The position numbers and the translations under genes are program-made. Of a stretch of 64,000 nt of DNA, positions 9,396 to 18,514 are shown one piece after another. Position 1 is the stretch's first letter; each line of letters begins with the position of its first letter. Under the pieces are notes generated by a model. It did not search any database and was not told where the DNA came from. It saw nothing but the letters and a program-made list of their open reading frames with translations. This DNA is from Oceanobacter sp045430275 (GTDB lineage Bacteria > Pseudomonadota > Gammaproteobacteria > Pseudomonadales > Oceanobacteraceae): contig JAILXU010000003.1 of NCBI GenBank assembly GCA_045430275.1, positions 209,731-273,730 of the forward strand, written 5' to 3'.

Positions 9396-12300
9396 ATGTA
9401 TAAAAAGCTGGTTCTGGGCGACATCATGACGTCCCCCGTCACGACGGTTCCGGTCACAACGTCTCTGTGTGAGGTGCTGGAGATTATGGCGCGCCAGCGT
9501 CTGAGCTCTCTGGTGATTGCGGATGACGATGGCCCGGTGGGCATTTTCACCGAAATGGATGTGCTCAAACTTCCCCAGTCGTCGCTCGACGGTGTGAGTG
9601 TGTCTGACTTCATGAGCACGTGCCTGATTCAGGCTCCGGCGACGACCGAATTCCGTGATGGCTATCAGATTATTTCCAAACGTGGCATACGCCATCTATT
9701 GATCACAGACGCTGCTGGTGATGCCGTCGGTTTGGTTTCTGAAAGCGATTTTATCCGCAACATCAGCAGTGAACTGCTGATGGGGTTTCGGGATGTGCAA
9801 TCGGTGATGACCACCGACCTGCACACCCTGCCTCCCGAGACTCCACTGGATACGGCCATGGACAGCATGCGGCGTCAGCGGGTGTCTTATGTGATTGTGG
9901 AAGCTGAACGGCGGCCTCTGGGAATCATTACCCTGCGGGATCTGGTACGGCTGCAACTGGGCAGTGACGTACTGGCATCCCGGACATTGCGAGAGGTGAT
10001 GTGTTCTCCGGTCAAGACAACGTGTGAGCAAACACTGCTGCCGGAAGTGCTGCTGGATATGGAGCGTGCGAATGTACGTCAACTGGTGGTGACAGATGCC
10101 GATGGGTGTCTGGCCGGGCTGGTGTCGTATCACAGTTTAATCGGCCAGTTGCTGGACGGCCATATGGACGACCTGTTGCTGATCCTCGAATGCTACGGTA
10201 AAGACGTTCGGGAAGCCGAAGCAAAAATTCGCTCTCATCATGAGCTGAATGAAGCCAAACGCCGATTGTCATCGGTGATGAACACGTTGCCCTATGGCAT
10301 CGTGGAGTGTGATCTCAATGGCGGTGTGAATTACGTCAACCGCTCCTATCAAACCCTGCTCGGCTTGCAAGAAGACGACATCATCGGCCAGCGTATCTGG
10401 AACCTGAAGCTGAACCGGGAAGACCGAAGCCGCATTCGGGCGTTCTTTTCCTCACTGGAAAACCAGTGGCCAAAGCCAACCTCCTATACCGCCAAATACA
10501 CCAATAACGACGATGGCCGCGAGCTGATTCTCGCCGTGGTCTGGAACTATCAGAGCGATGCCCAGGGGAATACCGTCGGCATCACCTGTGTGGTGTCGGA
10601 TATTACGCAGCAGTCCCAGGCTGAAAAAGTCATCAAGAACCGCAAGGTCGAGCTGGAACAGATTTTTACTGCCTTGCCCGTGGCACTGGTGTTTGCCGAT
10701 GCTGAACGCCGCATTACGCGCGTTAACCCGGCCTTTACCGGTATGTTCCAGTACACCGAAGAAGAAGTACTGGGACGTAGCACCGCGATGTTTTACGAGT
10801 CGTACGACGATTTTCTGGAACAAGGGAAGCTGCGTTTCAGCAAGGATTGTCCGTCCAGTCGTACCTCTTATGAACTGAAATATCGCAAAAAAGACGGCAC
10901 GTTGTTTCACAGTCGCAGCGTGGGGACTGCAGTAAAAGATTCCGATGGTCAGGTGATCGGCATGTTGGGGCTGGTCGAGGACATCACTGCCGAGAAGCGT
11001 TCCGATGAATATCGCCAACTGGTCAGCCGTATCTTCGAGAACACCTCCGAGGGGATTTTTATCACCAATGCCGAGGCTGAAATTGTCGAGGTCAATCAGG
11101 CGTTTCTGGACATTACCGGCTATCAGCATGACGAGGTGATTGGCCAGAACCCGCGACTGCTGAAGTCCGGGCGTCATGATGAACATTTCTATCGCCAGTT
11201 CTGGGAATCACTGAAAGTCAGCGGCCAGTGGGTGGGCGAAGTCTGGAACCGTCGCAAGGACGGTGCCATTTATCCCGAGTGGCAGAACATCAACCGGGTG
11301 CTGGATGAGCAGGGCAATACCAGCCACTACATCTCGGTGTTCTCCGACATCACCAGTCGCAAGGAATCCCAGGAAACCATCGAGCATCTGGCTCATTACG
11401 ACCGCCTGACCGGCCTGCCAAATCGTCTGCTGCTGCTGGCGCGTCTGGATCAGGCGTTCAACAGCTACCGCGATCAGGCCTATCCGTTCTGTTTGATCAC
11501 CATTGATCTGGATATGTTCAAGGACGTCAACGACGGCCTGGGGCCATCCATTGGGGATGGCGTATTGCAGGACGTTGCCCAGCGTCTGCAAGCGGCATTC
11601 AAGCCAAGTGACTGCGTGGCGCGTATGGATGGGGATGAATTTGTGGTGCTGGTGGAAGGCATTGATTCGGTCGACAAGGCCAGCGCCCTGTTGCAGCGGA
11701 TTATGGAATTGTTCCGGCAGCCGTTTCGGGCACAAGGGCAGGAATTTCATCTGTCAGCCAGCATTGGTACCGCCCTGTGTCCCCAGGATGGCCTGAACAA
11801 GAGTGACCTGCTGCGCAACGCCGAGTCGGCCATGCACCAGGCCAAGAAAGAAGGCCGGAACACCTACTGCTTCTATACCGGCGAGCTGACTACCCAGGCG
11901 GCAGAGCGGATGGCCGTGGGGAGCCAGCTCAAGGGTGCGATTGATCGTAATGAGCTGGTGCTTTACTACCAGCCACAAGTGGATCTGGCATCGCGTTCCA
12001 TTATTGGCTGCGAGGCTTTGCTGCGCTGGTTCAGCACCGATCTGGGCTTTGTGCCGCCGGATCGATTTATTCCTGTGGCAGAAGACCTGGGCCTGATTCA
12101 TGACATTGGCGATTGGGTACTGAATACCGCCTGCCAGCAAGCCCGTACCTGGCTGGATAACGGGGTTGCATTCGGACAGATGTCGGTGAACGTATCCGGC
12201 TCGGAAATCAGCAAGGGCGATCTGCTGCAGCGCGTAACACACGCACTCGATACAGCCCGTCTGGCACCGGAATATCTGCAACTGGAAATCACCGAAACCG

Positions 12301-12665
12301 TGATTATGCGCACCTCCGAAGACGTTGTGGCGCAGCTTCAGAGCTTGCGAGAGTTGGGAGTGACTCTGTCGATTGATGATTTTGGCACCGGCTATTCATC
12401 CCTCAGTTACCTTCGCCGCTTGCCGGTGGACAAAGTGAAAATTGACAAGTCGTTTGTCGATGATCTGGCCGGAGAGCACAGCAATAGTGCCATTGCCGAC
12501 GCCATTATCCGTATGTCCAAAGCCATGGGGCTGGCCGTTATTGCCGAAGGTGTGGAAGATGAAGCTCAGGAAGCACAACTGATGGCACTGGGGTGTGAAC
12601 AGGGACAAGGGTATTTCTACAGCCGCCCGGTGCCTGCGGGGGAGTTTACTGATAGTAGCCTATAG
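9396..12665 (+). CDS. CBS-PAS-GGDEF-EAL cyclic-di-GMP signalling protein
   Basis: This 1089-residue protein has no membrane segment. Four CBS motifs occupy about residues 1-260 (for example DIMTSPVTTVPVTTSLCEVL and SVMTTDLHTLPPETPLDTAM). Three PAS domains follow (about 285-400, 420-530 and 545-665), then GGDEF (about 670-830) and EAL (about 840-1085). The GGDEF active site reads MDGDEF and the upstream GHxxGD reads GPSIGD, so cyclase activity may be reduced. The EAL residues all look present: EALLRW, SVNVSG, LEITETVI, IDDFGTGYSSL, KIDKSFV and AEGVE. Cyclic-di-GMP hydrolysis is therefore the likelier output, tuned by nucleotide binding to the CBS domains and by PAS ligands. ATG 9396 was chosen over GTG 9387 because GGGG precedes it. 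Confidence 0.88.
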   Translation: MYKKLVLGDIMTSPVTTVPVTTSLCEVLEIMARQRLSSLVIADDDGPVGIFTEMDVLKLPQSSLDGVSVSDFMSTCLIQAPATTEFRDGYQIISKRGIRHLLITDAAGDAVGLVSESDFIRNISSELLMGFRDVQSVMTTDLHTLPPETPLDTAMDSMRRQRVSYVIVEAERRPLGIITLRDLVRLQLGSDVLASRTLREVMCSPVKTTCEQTLLPEVLLDMERANVRQLVVTDADGCLAGLVSYHSLIGQLLDGHMDDLLLILECYGKDVREAEAKIRSHHELNEAKRRLSSVMNTLPYGIVECDLNGGVNYVNRSYQTLLGLQEDDIIGQRIWNLKLNREDRSRIRAFFSSLENQWPKPTSYTAKYTNNDDGRELILAVVWNYQSDAQGNTVGITCVVSDITQQSQAEKVIKNRKVELEQIFTALPVALVFADAERRITRVNPAFTGMFQYTEEEVLGRSTAMFYESYDDFLEQGKLRFSKDCPSSRTSYELKYRKKDGTLFHSRSVGTAVKDSDGQVIGMLGLVEDITAEKRSDEYRQLVSRIFENTSEGIFITNAEAEIVEVNQAFLDITGYQHDEVIGQNPRLLKSGRHDEHFYRQFWESLKVSGQWVGEVWNRRKDGAIYPEWQNINRVLDEQGNTSHYISVFSDITSRKESQETIEHLAHYDRLTGLPNRLLLLARLDQAFNSYRDQAYPFCLITIDLDMFKDVNDGLGPSIGDGVLQDVAQRLQAAFKPSDCVARMDGDEFVVLVEGIDSVDKASALLQRIMELFRQPFRAQGQEFHLSASIGTALCPQDGLNKSDLLRNAESAMHQAKKEGRNTYCFYTGELTTQAAERMAVGSQLKGAIDRNELVLYYQPQVDLASRSIIGCEALLRWFSTDLGFVPPDRFIPVAEDLGLIHDIGDWVLNTACQQARTWLDNGVAFGQMSVNVSGSEISKGDLLQRVTHALDTARLAPEYLQLEITETVIMRTSEDVVAQLQSLRELGVTLSIDDFGTGYSSLSYLRRLPVDKVKIDKSFVDDLAGEHSNSAIADAIIRMSKAMGLAVIAEGVEDEAQEAQLMALGCEQGQGYFYSRPVPAGEFTDSSL

Positions 12666-12680
12666 GCTACAGTTTGATCT

Positions 12681-12980
12681 ATGAGTTACGAAATTGTATC
12701 AACAGAAACGTTCAGCCGATGGCTGAGTAGAGTTAAAGATCGTCAAGCCAGAAAAGCCATTGCCATGCGGCTTACGCGGGCCGAGGCTGGAAACCTGGGA
12801 GACATCAAATCTGTTGGCGGTGCAGTAAGTGAAATGAGAATTTTTGTTGGGAAGGGCTACAGAATTTATTTCACTATTCGTGATGGAAAGCTGGTTATTT
12901 TGTTGTGTGGTGGAGATAAGTCGAGCCAGGCAAGGGATATTCAGCAAGCTAAAGACATTCTAAATCACTTGGAGGACTAG
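12681..12980 (+). CDS. RelE/HigB-type toxin (Gp49-like family)
   Basis: This 99-residue basic protein belongs to the family often annotated as addiction module killer protein. The pattern FSRWLSRVKDRQARKAI, the central GAVSEMRIFVGKGYRIYFT and the C-terminal ILLCGGDKSSQARDIQQAK match this ParE/RelE-fold group. It probably cleaves mRNA or blocks another target until neutralised by the next gene, which starts 3 bases downstream. Toxin-first order is usual for this family. It begins 15 bases after the EAL gene and could share its transcript. Confidence 0.85.
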   Translation: MSYEIVSTETFSRWLSRVKDRQARKAIAMRLTRAEAGNLGDIKSVGGAVSEMRIFVGKGYRIYFTIRDGKLVILLCGGDKSSQARDIQQAKDILNHLED

Positions 12981-12983
12981 GTT

Positions 12984-13280
12984 ATGGGAGAAAAATTGTC
13001 CGCTTTTAACCCGGTTGATTTCCTGCAGGGAGAAGATGAGATTGCCGAGTATTTGGCAGAAGCGTATCTCGATGAAGATCCCAATGTGTTTATTATTGCG
13101 CTGGGCCATGTAGCAAAGCACAAAGGCATCAGCGCATTGGCTCAGGAAACTGGCCTGAACAGAGAGAGCTTGTATAAAACATTCAGTGGCAAGGTTCAGC
13201 CCAGATGGGACACCATTCACAGGCTTATGCGCGCATTGAATGTGAGACTGATCACCACTCAACCCCTTCCCCGAGCCTGA
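12984..13280 (+). CDS. Antitoxin with helix-turn-helix, partner of the Gp49-like toxin
   Basis: This 98-residue protein is of the putative addiction-module antidote family. Residues 30-90 form a helix-turn-helix (ALGHVAKHKGISALAQETGL, NRESLYKTFSGKVQPRWDTI). The N-terminal FNPVDFLQGEDEIAEYLAEA is typical of the family. It should bind the upstream toxin and repress the pair. GGAGGACTAGGTT supplies the ribosome site. A bidirectional hairpin ends the unit. Confidence 0.88.
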   Translation: MGEKLSAFNPVDFLQGEDEIAEYLAEAYLDEDPNVFIIALGHVAKHKGISALAQETGLNRESLYKTFSGKVQPRWDTIHRLMRALNVRLITTQPLPRA

Positions 13281-13283
13281 GCC

Positions 13284-13312
13284 ACGCCTGAAGCCTAGAC
13301 AGCTTCGGGCGT
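13284..13312. terminator. Bidirectional terminator between TA pair and alkyltransferase gene
   Basis: ACGCCTGAAGC (13284-13294) pairs with GCTTCGGGCGT (13302-13312), with one G-U pair, and is followed by TTTCTCGTT. It lies between convergent genes. Confidence 0.65.
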
Positions 13313-13825
13313 TTCTCGTTCCCTCTTCAACAACAACTGCTGCAGCGCGTCGCCCCAGCGATAGCCCAGTGTCTCGTCTGTGCCCTGCACTCGATGGCAG
13401 GGAATCAATACCGCAATTTTATTGCCATGGCAGGCTTTGGCTGCCGCACGTCCGGCATCGGGCAGGCCGGTGGCGGCGGCCAGTTCGTCCGGGCTGATAA
13501 CGCTACCGGGGGGAATGCTTTGCAGGTAATTCCAGACAGCTTGCTGGAAGCCTGTGCCGTCGAGATGCAGCGGTGGCGCATCGGTACGCAGGCCAATGGC
13601 AATGTCCAGAGCGGCCTGATGCCAGTCAGCAGCGTGGCCCGGCACTTCGGTCAGGCGCGTCAGCAGGGTATCGGCCAGTGGGAAGTCGTCACTCAGGGTC
13701 TGGAGCAGGGTGTCGGTTTGCTCGCCAATGTACAGAGCGCAGATGCCCTGCGGGCTGGAGGCGACCAGAATCTTGCCGAGTGAGGTGTTGGAGATACTGC
13801 ACGTCAGTGAGGCCGGTTGGGTCAT
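13295..13825 (-). CDS. ogt: Methylated-DNA-protein-cysteine methyltransferase
   Basis: This 176-residue protein repairs O6-alkylguanine by irreversible transfer to a cysteine. The acceptor Cys143 lies in the invariant IPCHRV motif. The preceding helix-turn-helix region (FQQAVWNYLQSIPPGSVISP, then DAGRAAAKACHGNK) and the following LGYRWG match the Ada C-terminal/Ogt family. YRWG is closer to the Ada type, but no Ada N-terminal domain is present. It is transcribed toward the TA pair and stands alone. Confidence 0.92.
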   Translation of the reverse strand: MTQPASLTCSISNTSLGKILVASSPQGICALYIGEQTDTLLQTLSDDFPLADTLLTRLTEVPGHAADWHQAALDIAIGLRTDAPPLHLDGTGFQQAVWNYLQSIPPGSVISPDELAAATGLPDAGRAAAKACHGNKIAVLIPCHRVQGTDETLGYRWGDALQQLLLKRERETPEAV

Positions 13826-13929
13826 GGGAGTGACTCCTGTGCTGCTCCTCTGAATGGTATGAATCAGTATAGCAAGTCATTGTCGTTGGGCTGTGTGACG
13901 GATTGTGCAGGGTATGGCGTGATTAACAG

Positions 13930-13953
13930 AACAGGGCTGTTTTTAGCCCTGTT
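13930..13953. terminator. Hairpin downstream of the APC permease gene
   Basis: AACAGGGCT (13930-13938) and AGCCCTGTT (13945-13953) form a perfect 9-bp stem. It lies in the 3' flank of the leftward permease gene. The U-tract is poor in that direction. Confidence 0.45.
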
Positions 13954-14008
13954 GATTGGTGGTGCTGCTTGGAAGGTGCTGCTTGGAAGGTGCAGTTTGG
14001 AAAGCCGT

Positions 14009-15370
14009 TCAGATCGGCTCGGGTTCAAACAGACCGCGCTTCATATAGAACCGTACCCACAAAAACGCGATCAGGCTGATCACCAGCAGCATGCCGCCGG
14101 TAATCTGGTAGACCTGCGCGGTCATCTCCGGGGTGGGCGCGTTGTTGAGCGCGACGTAGCCCATCGCCACCAGTCCGAGCAGTTGTGGCAGTGGATAAAA
14201 CGGCGTCCTGTACGGGCGTTCGGCGTTGGGATAACGGCGGCGCAGCACCAGCACATTGATGTGAGCAACCATATACGCCAGCAGCCAACTGGTGGAGGCC
14301 GATATCACCAGCAGAATCAGCGTATCGATACTGGTCAGCAACAGGGTGACGGCAATGGCGGCGGTCATAAAGACAATCCCGATCCAGGGCGTTTGGAAGC
14401 GGCGTGACAGCACTTTCATCTGTGGAAAAGCCTGCCCGTTTTCGGCCATGCCCTGCAGCATTCTTGGCACTCCGGCCAGCACGGTATTGACAGTGCTGCA
14501 CGTGGCGGCAACGCCCATAATCGTGACGATCAACAAGCCGGAATCACCAAAAACGGCGACCACATAATCAAGGTACGGTAGCTCGGACGTCACCAGCGTG
14601 TCGGCGGGAACACGCTGAGCCGCGCCGACCACAAACAGCAGAAACACCATCAGAATAATGGTCAGCCCCCAGGACATCGCGCGAGGAATGTTCTTCACCG
14701 GATCTTTGACTTCATGGATCAGCGGGCAGATAAATTCAGCGCCCACCATCAGCCACATGGCCAGCGCAATCAGGCCGATAAAGCTGCCATCGAGTACGCC
14801 GTTCCAGCTCCAGTCGACCGCTTCCGAGGTGGCGATTGTGGCGCTTGGGTCGGTGCCGAAGACGGCCATCAGGCCGGTCAGAATCAGGGCAATCAGCAAG
14901 ATGGACGCCAGCAGGTTCTGGACTTTGGAAAACACATCGGCACCGAGGTAGTTGGTGATGGCAAACAGAACCAGAATCGCAAAGGGCACCGACATATCCG
15001 GCAACACGCCGGGCAGCAGTTCGTTGATCAGCACATTGACCAGAAACATCTCCACCGGAATGGCCAGCACGGCAACCACCACGTAACCGGCGAACACCGC
15101 CACAATGGCCGGAAAGTGACCGATGGCTTTCTCGGTATAGGTCGCCAGCGTGCCGGAGTGGGGCAGCATCAGCGACAGCTCCGAGAAGGTCATGGCATTG
15201 AACTGGGCCAGCATCCAGGCCACCAGCATGGCGACCACAAAGGCCATGCCGCCCATGCCGATGCCCTGAGTGGCAGAAATCATCGAGCCTTGAACAATCA
15301 CCAGCCCGACACAGATGGCCAACATACTCAACAGGCCAATGCGCGGGCCGGATGAAGCGCGTGCGTTCAT
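14009..15370 (-). CDS. APC-superfamily amino acid/amine permease
   Basis: This 453-residue inner-membrane protein has about 12 hydrophobic segments. The first helix region (IGLLSMLAICVGLVIVQGSM) and ALMLPHSGTLATYTEKAIG-like segment (LPHSGTLATYTEKAIGHF) are the substrate-loop signatures of the amino acid-polyamine-organocation superfamily. Its start overlaps the stop of the upstream AraC-type gene by 4 bases, so the two are co-translated and the regulator probably controls it. With a PuuB-like oxidase and aldehyde dehydrogenase nearby, an amine or amino acid is the plausible substrate. The actual substrate cannot be read from the sequence. Confidence 0.88.
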   Translation of the reverse strand: MNARASSGPRIGLLSMLAICVGLVIVQGSMISATQGIGMGGMAFVVAMLVAWMLAQFNAMTFSELSLMLPHSGTLATYTEKAIGHFPAIVAVFAGYVVVAVLAIPVEMFLVNVLINELLPGVLPDMSVPFAILVLFAITNYLGADVFSKVQNLLASILLIALILTGLMAVFGTDPSATIATSEAVDWSWNGVLDGSFIGLIALAMWLMVGAEFICPLIHEVKDPVKNIPRAMSWGLTIILMVFLLFVVGAAQRVPADTLVTSELPYLDYVVAVFGDSGLLIVTIMGVAATCSTVNTVLAGVPRMLQGMAENGQAFPQMKVLSRRFQTPWIGIVFMTAAIAVTLLLTSIDTLILLVISASTSWLLAYMVAHINVLVLRRRYPNAERPYRTPFYPLPQLLGLVAMGYVALNNAPTPEMTAQVYQITGGMLLVISLIAFLWVRFYMKRGLFEPEPI

Positions 15371-16326
15371 AACCTCACCTCCTGATCAGCCAGTTGGGCG
15401 GCTCGATAGTGCTTGGGCGAGACACCGTATTGCTTCTTGAACGCACGGCTGAAGTGCGCCGAATCGCTGAAGCCCCACTTGAACGCAATGCTGGTAATGG
15501 AGGTGCGCTGATGGCTGCTGGCCACCAGGTCGGATGCGCAGCGCTGCAGGCGTGAGCGCAAAATAAACCGGCACACGCTGTCGTTATGATCCTCAAAAAT
15601 ACGGTGTAACTGACGCACTGAAATGTTCAGTTGTCGGGCCAGCAAGGCCGGGTTCAGCCCTCCGTTTTGAATATCACGACTGATCAGCACCTGGGCGGCC
15701 TGCCACAAGTCGCGGTTCAGATGGCTCAGGGCGCTGGCGGAAAATTCCGACTGACACAACGACGGCTTTAACAGCGTCAGAATGGCGTCTTCAATAACGT
15801 CCTTTTCCTGTCGCTGTTCCTGTGGATAACCCTGCACGGTCGCGAGTTTGTCGAGCATGGTACGGATCATCAGACCGGCGGTGGTCTGCTGGTTGACCTT
15901 GCCAAAGACGGGCGTTGATGCGCCCAGATTTTCTTCCACCCGGTGGCGGTCGAGCGCAAAGGAAACGTGCTCAATGGTGCCGAATGGGCTGAGTTCACAC
16001 GGCTTGATGCCGTTCATCAGAAAGATTTCTCCCGGTGACAACTGCAGCGAATGGTTTTCGGTGCTGAAGCGGGCAAACCCCGAGTTATGCATCACCAGAA
16101 AACAATGGTCGATGTTTTCCTGGTCGGCGTTGGTGCCAGCGCGAAAAATGCGCCCGGCATTGGTGCGTATATTGGCGGCATCGACATCGGTGCGGGGATT
16201 GCGTGATAGCTCGCCAATAAAATGGCTGCCAGTCTCGGGCAGTTGGGTAACAAAGTTGCCACAGACGGCGCGCATCTGGGTTTGCCACTGATCCAGGGCG
16301 TGATAGTCCGCGTCGGGATAAGTCAT
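15367..16326 (-). CDS. AraC-family transcriptional regulator
   Basis: This 319-residue regulator has an N-terminal AraC-binding-like domain (about 30-200) and a C-terminal double helix-turn-helix: NPALLARQLNISVRQLHRIF, then SITSIAFKWGFSDSAHFSRA ending FKKQYGVSPKHYR. It resembles the FeaR/AraC_binding_2 type used for amine catabolism regulators. It is the first gene of a two-gene leftward operon with the APC permease and diverges from the cupin-porin-oxidase genes, so it may act in both directions across the 325-base gap. Confidence 0.9.
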   Translation of the reverse strand: MTYPDADYHALDQWQTQMRAVCGNFVTQLPETGSHFIGELSRNPRTDVDAANIRTNAGRIFRAGTNADQENIDHCFLVMHNSGFARFSTENHSLQLSPGEIFLMNGIKPCELSPFGTIEHVSFALDRHRVEENLGASTPVFGKVNQQTTAGLMIRTMLDKLATVQGYPQEQRQEKDVIEDAILTLLKPSLCQSEFSASALSHLNRDLWQAAQVLISRDIQNGGLNPALLARQLNISVRQLHRIFEDHNDSVCRFILRSRLQRCASDLVASSHQRTSITSIAFKWGFSDSAHFSRAFKKQYGVSPKHYRAAQLADQEVRL

Positions 16327-16651
16327 GGTTTCACCTATTCTGTATCCGGTCAGACAGTGTGAGAGGACAAACCTGTTGCTGGCCTGTCGGGCGTGTCACA
16401 GCCACTGTCTGAGTATTATTTTTATTCTCGACCACACATCCGCTGTTGGTGGATTGTTTGGGCCAGGCGTGCCCTGCAGCCATGTTGCCCAGTGTGTTGA
16501 CACTATCACCGAGCTTTTTCCTGTTTTCTTGATCCTGTGTGCCAGATGTCATTCAGATGCAAAAAGCTGTCACGCTGATTCAAGAACCCCGCCTCCCTGT
16601 TCGCCAATACTGAAGCCCTCTAAAGCGTTACCACACAACAGGAAATTGACT
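16327..16651. promoter_or_regulatory. Divergent promoter region, AraC regulator/cupin
   Basis: This is a 325-base gap without a credible gene. A TTGACA lies at 16496-16501, but the expected -10 position is poor, so no promoter is assigned. By position it should carry operators for the AraC-type regulator at 15367-16326. Confidence 0.3.
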
Positions 16652-17017
16652 ATGCAAGCGTTGAAACTGACGACGGACACTTCCTCAATGCAGAGTGTTG
16701 GCAGTGTTGCCAATCTGGGTTCTGAAGTGATTGAAGGCAACCCGGAAGGCACCATTCAGTTTCTGTCAGGCAACCCGGAAACCAATGTTGCCGTGGCTCT
16801 GTTTGGCTGCAGCAAGGGCGTCTTCCGCATGGTGTATCCGTTTGACGAGCACGCCACCGTGCTGTCGGGCCGAGTCACGTTGAAGAACGAAAACACCGGT
16901 GAAACCGAGACCTTTGGCCCTGGTGACGGCTGGCACTTCGAGAAAGGCACTTCCGTGCTCTGGACAGTGGAAACAGACGATTTCGTCAAGCACTACATGA
17001 GCATTGTTGAAGGCTAA
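16652..17017 (+). CDS. Small cupin-domain protein
   Basis: This 121-residue single cupin starts at ATG 16652 after ACAGGAAATTG. The barrel motifs GVFRMVYPFDEHATVLSGRV and FGPGDGWHFEKGTSVLWTVE match the cupin_3 (DUF861) type. Only one His (in DEHATV) and one Glu are evident at the metal positions. Such cupins recur beside gamma-glutamylputrescine oxidase-like genes in proteobacteria, probably as an enzyme of the same pathway or a metabolite-binding protein. The reaction is unknown. A longer upstream reading frame lacks a ribosome site and was not used. Confidence 0.82.
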   Translation: MQALKLTTDTSSMQSVGSVANLGSEVIEGNPEGTIQFLSGNPETNVAVALFGCSKGVFRMVYPFDEHATVLSGRVTLKNENTGETETFGPGDGWHFEKGTSVLWTVETDDFVKHYMSIVEG

Positions 17018-17088
17018 CGGTTTTCCATTTCCGGCTCTGCACCCGGCAGGGCAGGCACAACAATAACAAGATGATTTGGAGATGCTTC

Positions 17089-18405
17089 GTGAAAGATCAA
17101 CTGAAATATTCGTCACTGGCCGCCGCTGTACTGGCCGCCAATGCCATGGCCTTACCGGTTCTGGAAACAGACACCAGTACCTTGAACCTGGCCGTTGATG
17201 GCGGGGTACTGTATGCCCAGAGCCAGGAAAGCTATGCCCAGTTTCGTGGCGAAGAAGACAGTGTGAGCTGGCAGGAAGGCTATCTCAAGGTCGGCCTGGA
17301 CGGCATACATAACCTGGGGCCTTCTTCGGTGTATGGCGGCGTCAGCTTGTCTTCAACTGGCACCTGGGGCGATGGCGATGCGGCTGGTTTTACCAACGGT
17401 AAAGAGCGCCGTACAGCGGTGGAAAATGCCTTTGTGGGCTGGAAATCCGGCAATCTGATCGAAGCGCTGGGCGAAGACGGCCTGGATATCTCGTTTGGTC
17501 GCCAGACGCTGGTGATCGGCGATGGTTTTCTGATCAATGGTGACGCCCTGAACGTTGGTCAAGGTGCTGAAGATGCGATTGGTATCGACGGTATAGATCG
17601 AGGCGGTGCCTACTGGATGGGCGGCAGTGGCCGTTCTGCGTTTGATAAAACGCTGGTGGTTCGCGTCGGTGGCAACAGCGGTGTACGTGCTGACCTGTTC
17701 AAGGTGGAGTCCGACAACCTGTTGCAGGGTGAAACCGGCATGACCGGTGCCAACCTGGAATACGTCGGCGAACAAGGCACCTTTGCGTTGTTGCACTTCA
17801 AGAGCGAATCCGACGGCAAGATGGCCAACGCTGCCCGCGATGGCATGAAAACCACCAGTGTGCGTTATCAGGGGTCTGCCGGGGTTGAAAACCTGTTTCT
17901 GAGTGCTGAATTTGCGCATCAGAAGAACGACGATACCACCGGTCGTGGTGGCTATGTCGAAGCAGGATGGACGTTCGCTGGCGTGCCGATGTCGCCGCAA
18001 CTGACCTATCGTTACAGCACCTTTGATGAAAACTTTGACCCGCTGTTCTTCGGCTTCAATCGTGGCTATGGCACCTGGTTCCAGGGGGAAGTGGCGTCCA
18101 ACTACGCTGGCCCGTTCAACGTGAATACCGATGTTCAGCACCTGTCCCTGAAAGCCAGCGCCAGCGAAGCCTTGCACTTTGGTGCGTTGTACTTTGATTT
18201 CTCTGACCATGAAAAAGTGGCTGGCAAAAACATGGACGCGCAGGAAATTGACCTCTACGTCGAGTACTTCCTGAACGACAACATGCTGGTTTCGCCGCTG
18301 CTGGGTTTCTTTACCCCGGATGCCGATTCTGCCAATGGCGGCAGCCAGATCGGTTCAGACGACACCAACATGTACGCACAACTGGGCTTTTTCTTCTTCT
18401 ACTGA
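17089..18405 (+). CDS. Outer-membrane porin of the catabolic cluster
   Basis: The 438-residue precursor starts at GTG 17089, with TTGGAGA upstream and a clean signal peptide (MKDQLKYSSLAAAVLAANAM). The mature part is a beta-barrel. It alternates amphipathic strands (GGVLYAQSQESYAQF, DISFGRQTLVIGDGFLING, VNTDVQHLSLKASASEALHF) and ends in aromatic FFFFY, a typical barrel assembly signal. The QTLVIGDGFLI region resembles alginate-export/OprD-like porins. It probably admits the substrate handled by the neighbouring oxidase. It lies between the cupin and oxidase genes on the same strand. Confidence 0.82.
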   Translation: MKDQLKYSSLAAAVLAANAMALPVLETDTSTLNLAVDGGVLYAQSQESYAQFRGEEDSVSWQEGYLKVGLDGIHNLGPSSVYGGVSLSSTGTWGDGDAAGFTNGKERRTAVENAFVGWKSGNLIEALGEDGLDISFGRQTLVIGDGFLINGDALNVGQGAEDAIGIDGIDRGGAYWMGGSGRSAFDKTLVVRVGGNSGVRADLFKVESDNLLQGETGMTGANLEYVGEQGTFALLHFKSESDGKMANAARDGMKTTSVRYQGSAGVENLFLSAEFAHQKNDDTTGRGGYVEAGWTFAGVPMSPQLTYRYSTFDENFDPLFFGFNRGYGTWFQGEVASNYAGPFNVNTDVQHLSLKASASEALHFGALYFDFSDHEKVAGKNMDAQEIDLYVEYFLNDNMLVSPLLGFFTPDADSANGGSQIGSDDTNMYAQLGFFFFY

Positions 18406-18445
18406 AGAAAACCTGTTGAAGAAAGTCTGTCGCCGTTTACCCAGC

Positions 18446-18470
18446 CCCTGCGGTCATCGCAACCGCAGGG
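18446..18470 (+). terminator. Intercistronic hairpin between porin and oxidase genes
   Basis: CCCTGCGGT (18446-18454) pairs with ACCGCAGGG (18462-18470). There is no U-tract, so it is more likely a processing or stabilising element for the abundant porin message. Confidence 0.5.
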
Positions 18471-18514
18471 ATTCAACACACTACCTCTTCGTATGGGAGA
18501 GACTGAGTACTGCC

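Noticed and set aside
16496..16530. A sigma70 promoter beginning with TTGACA before the cupin gene
   Set aside because: The sequence 17 bases on (CCTGTT) is a poor -10 box.
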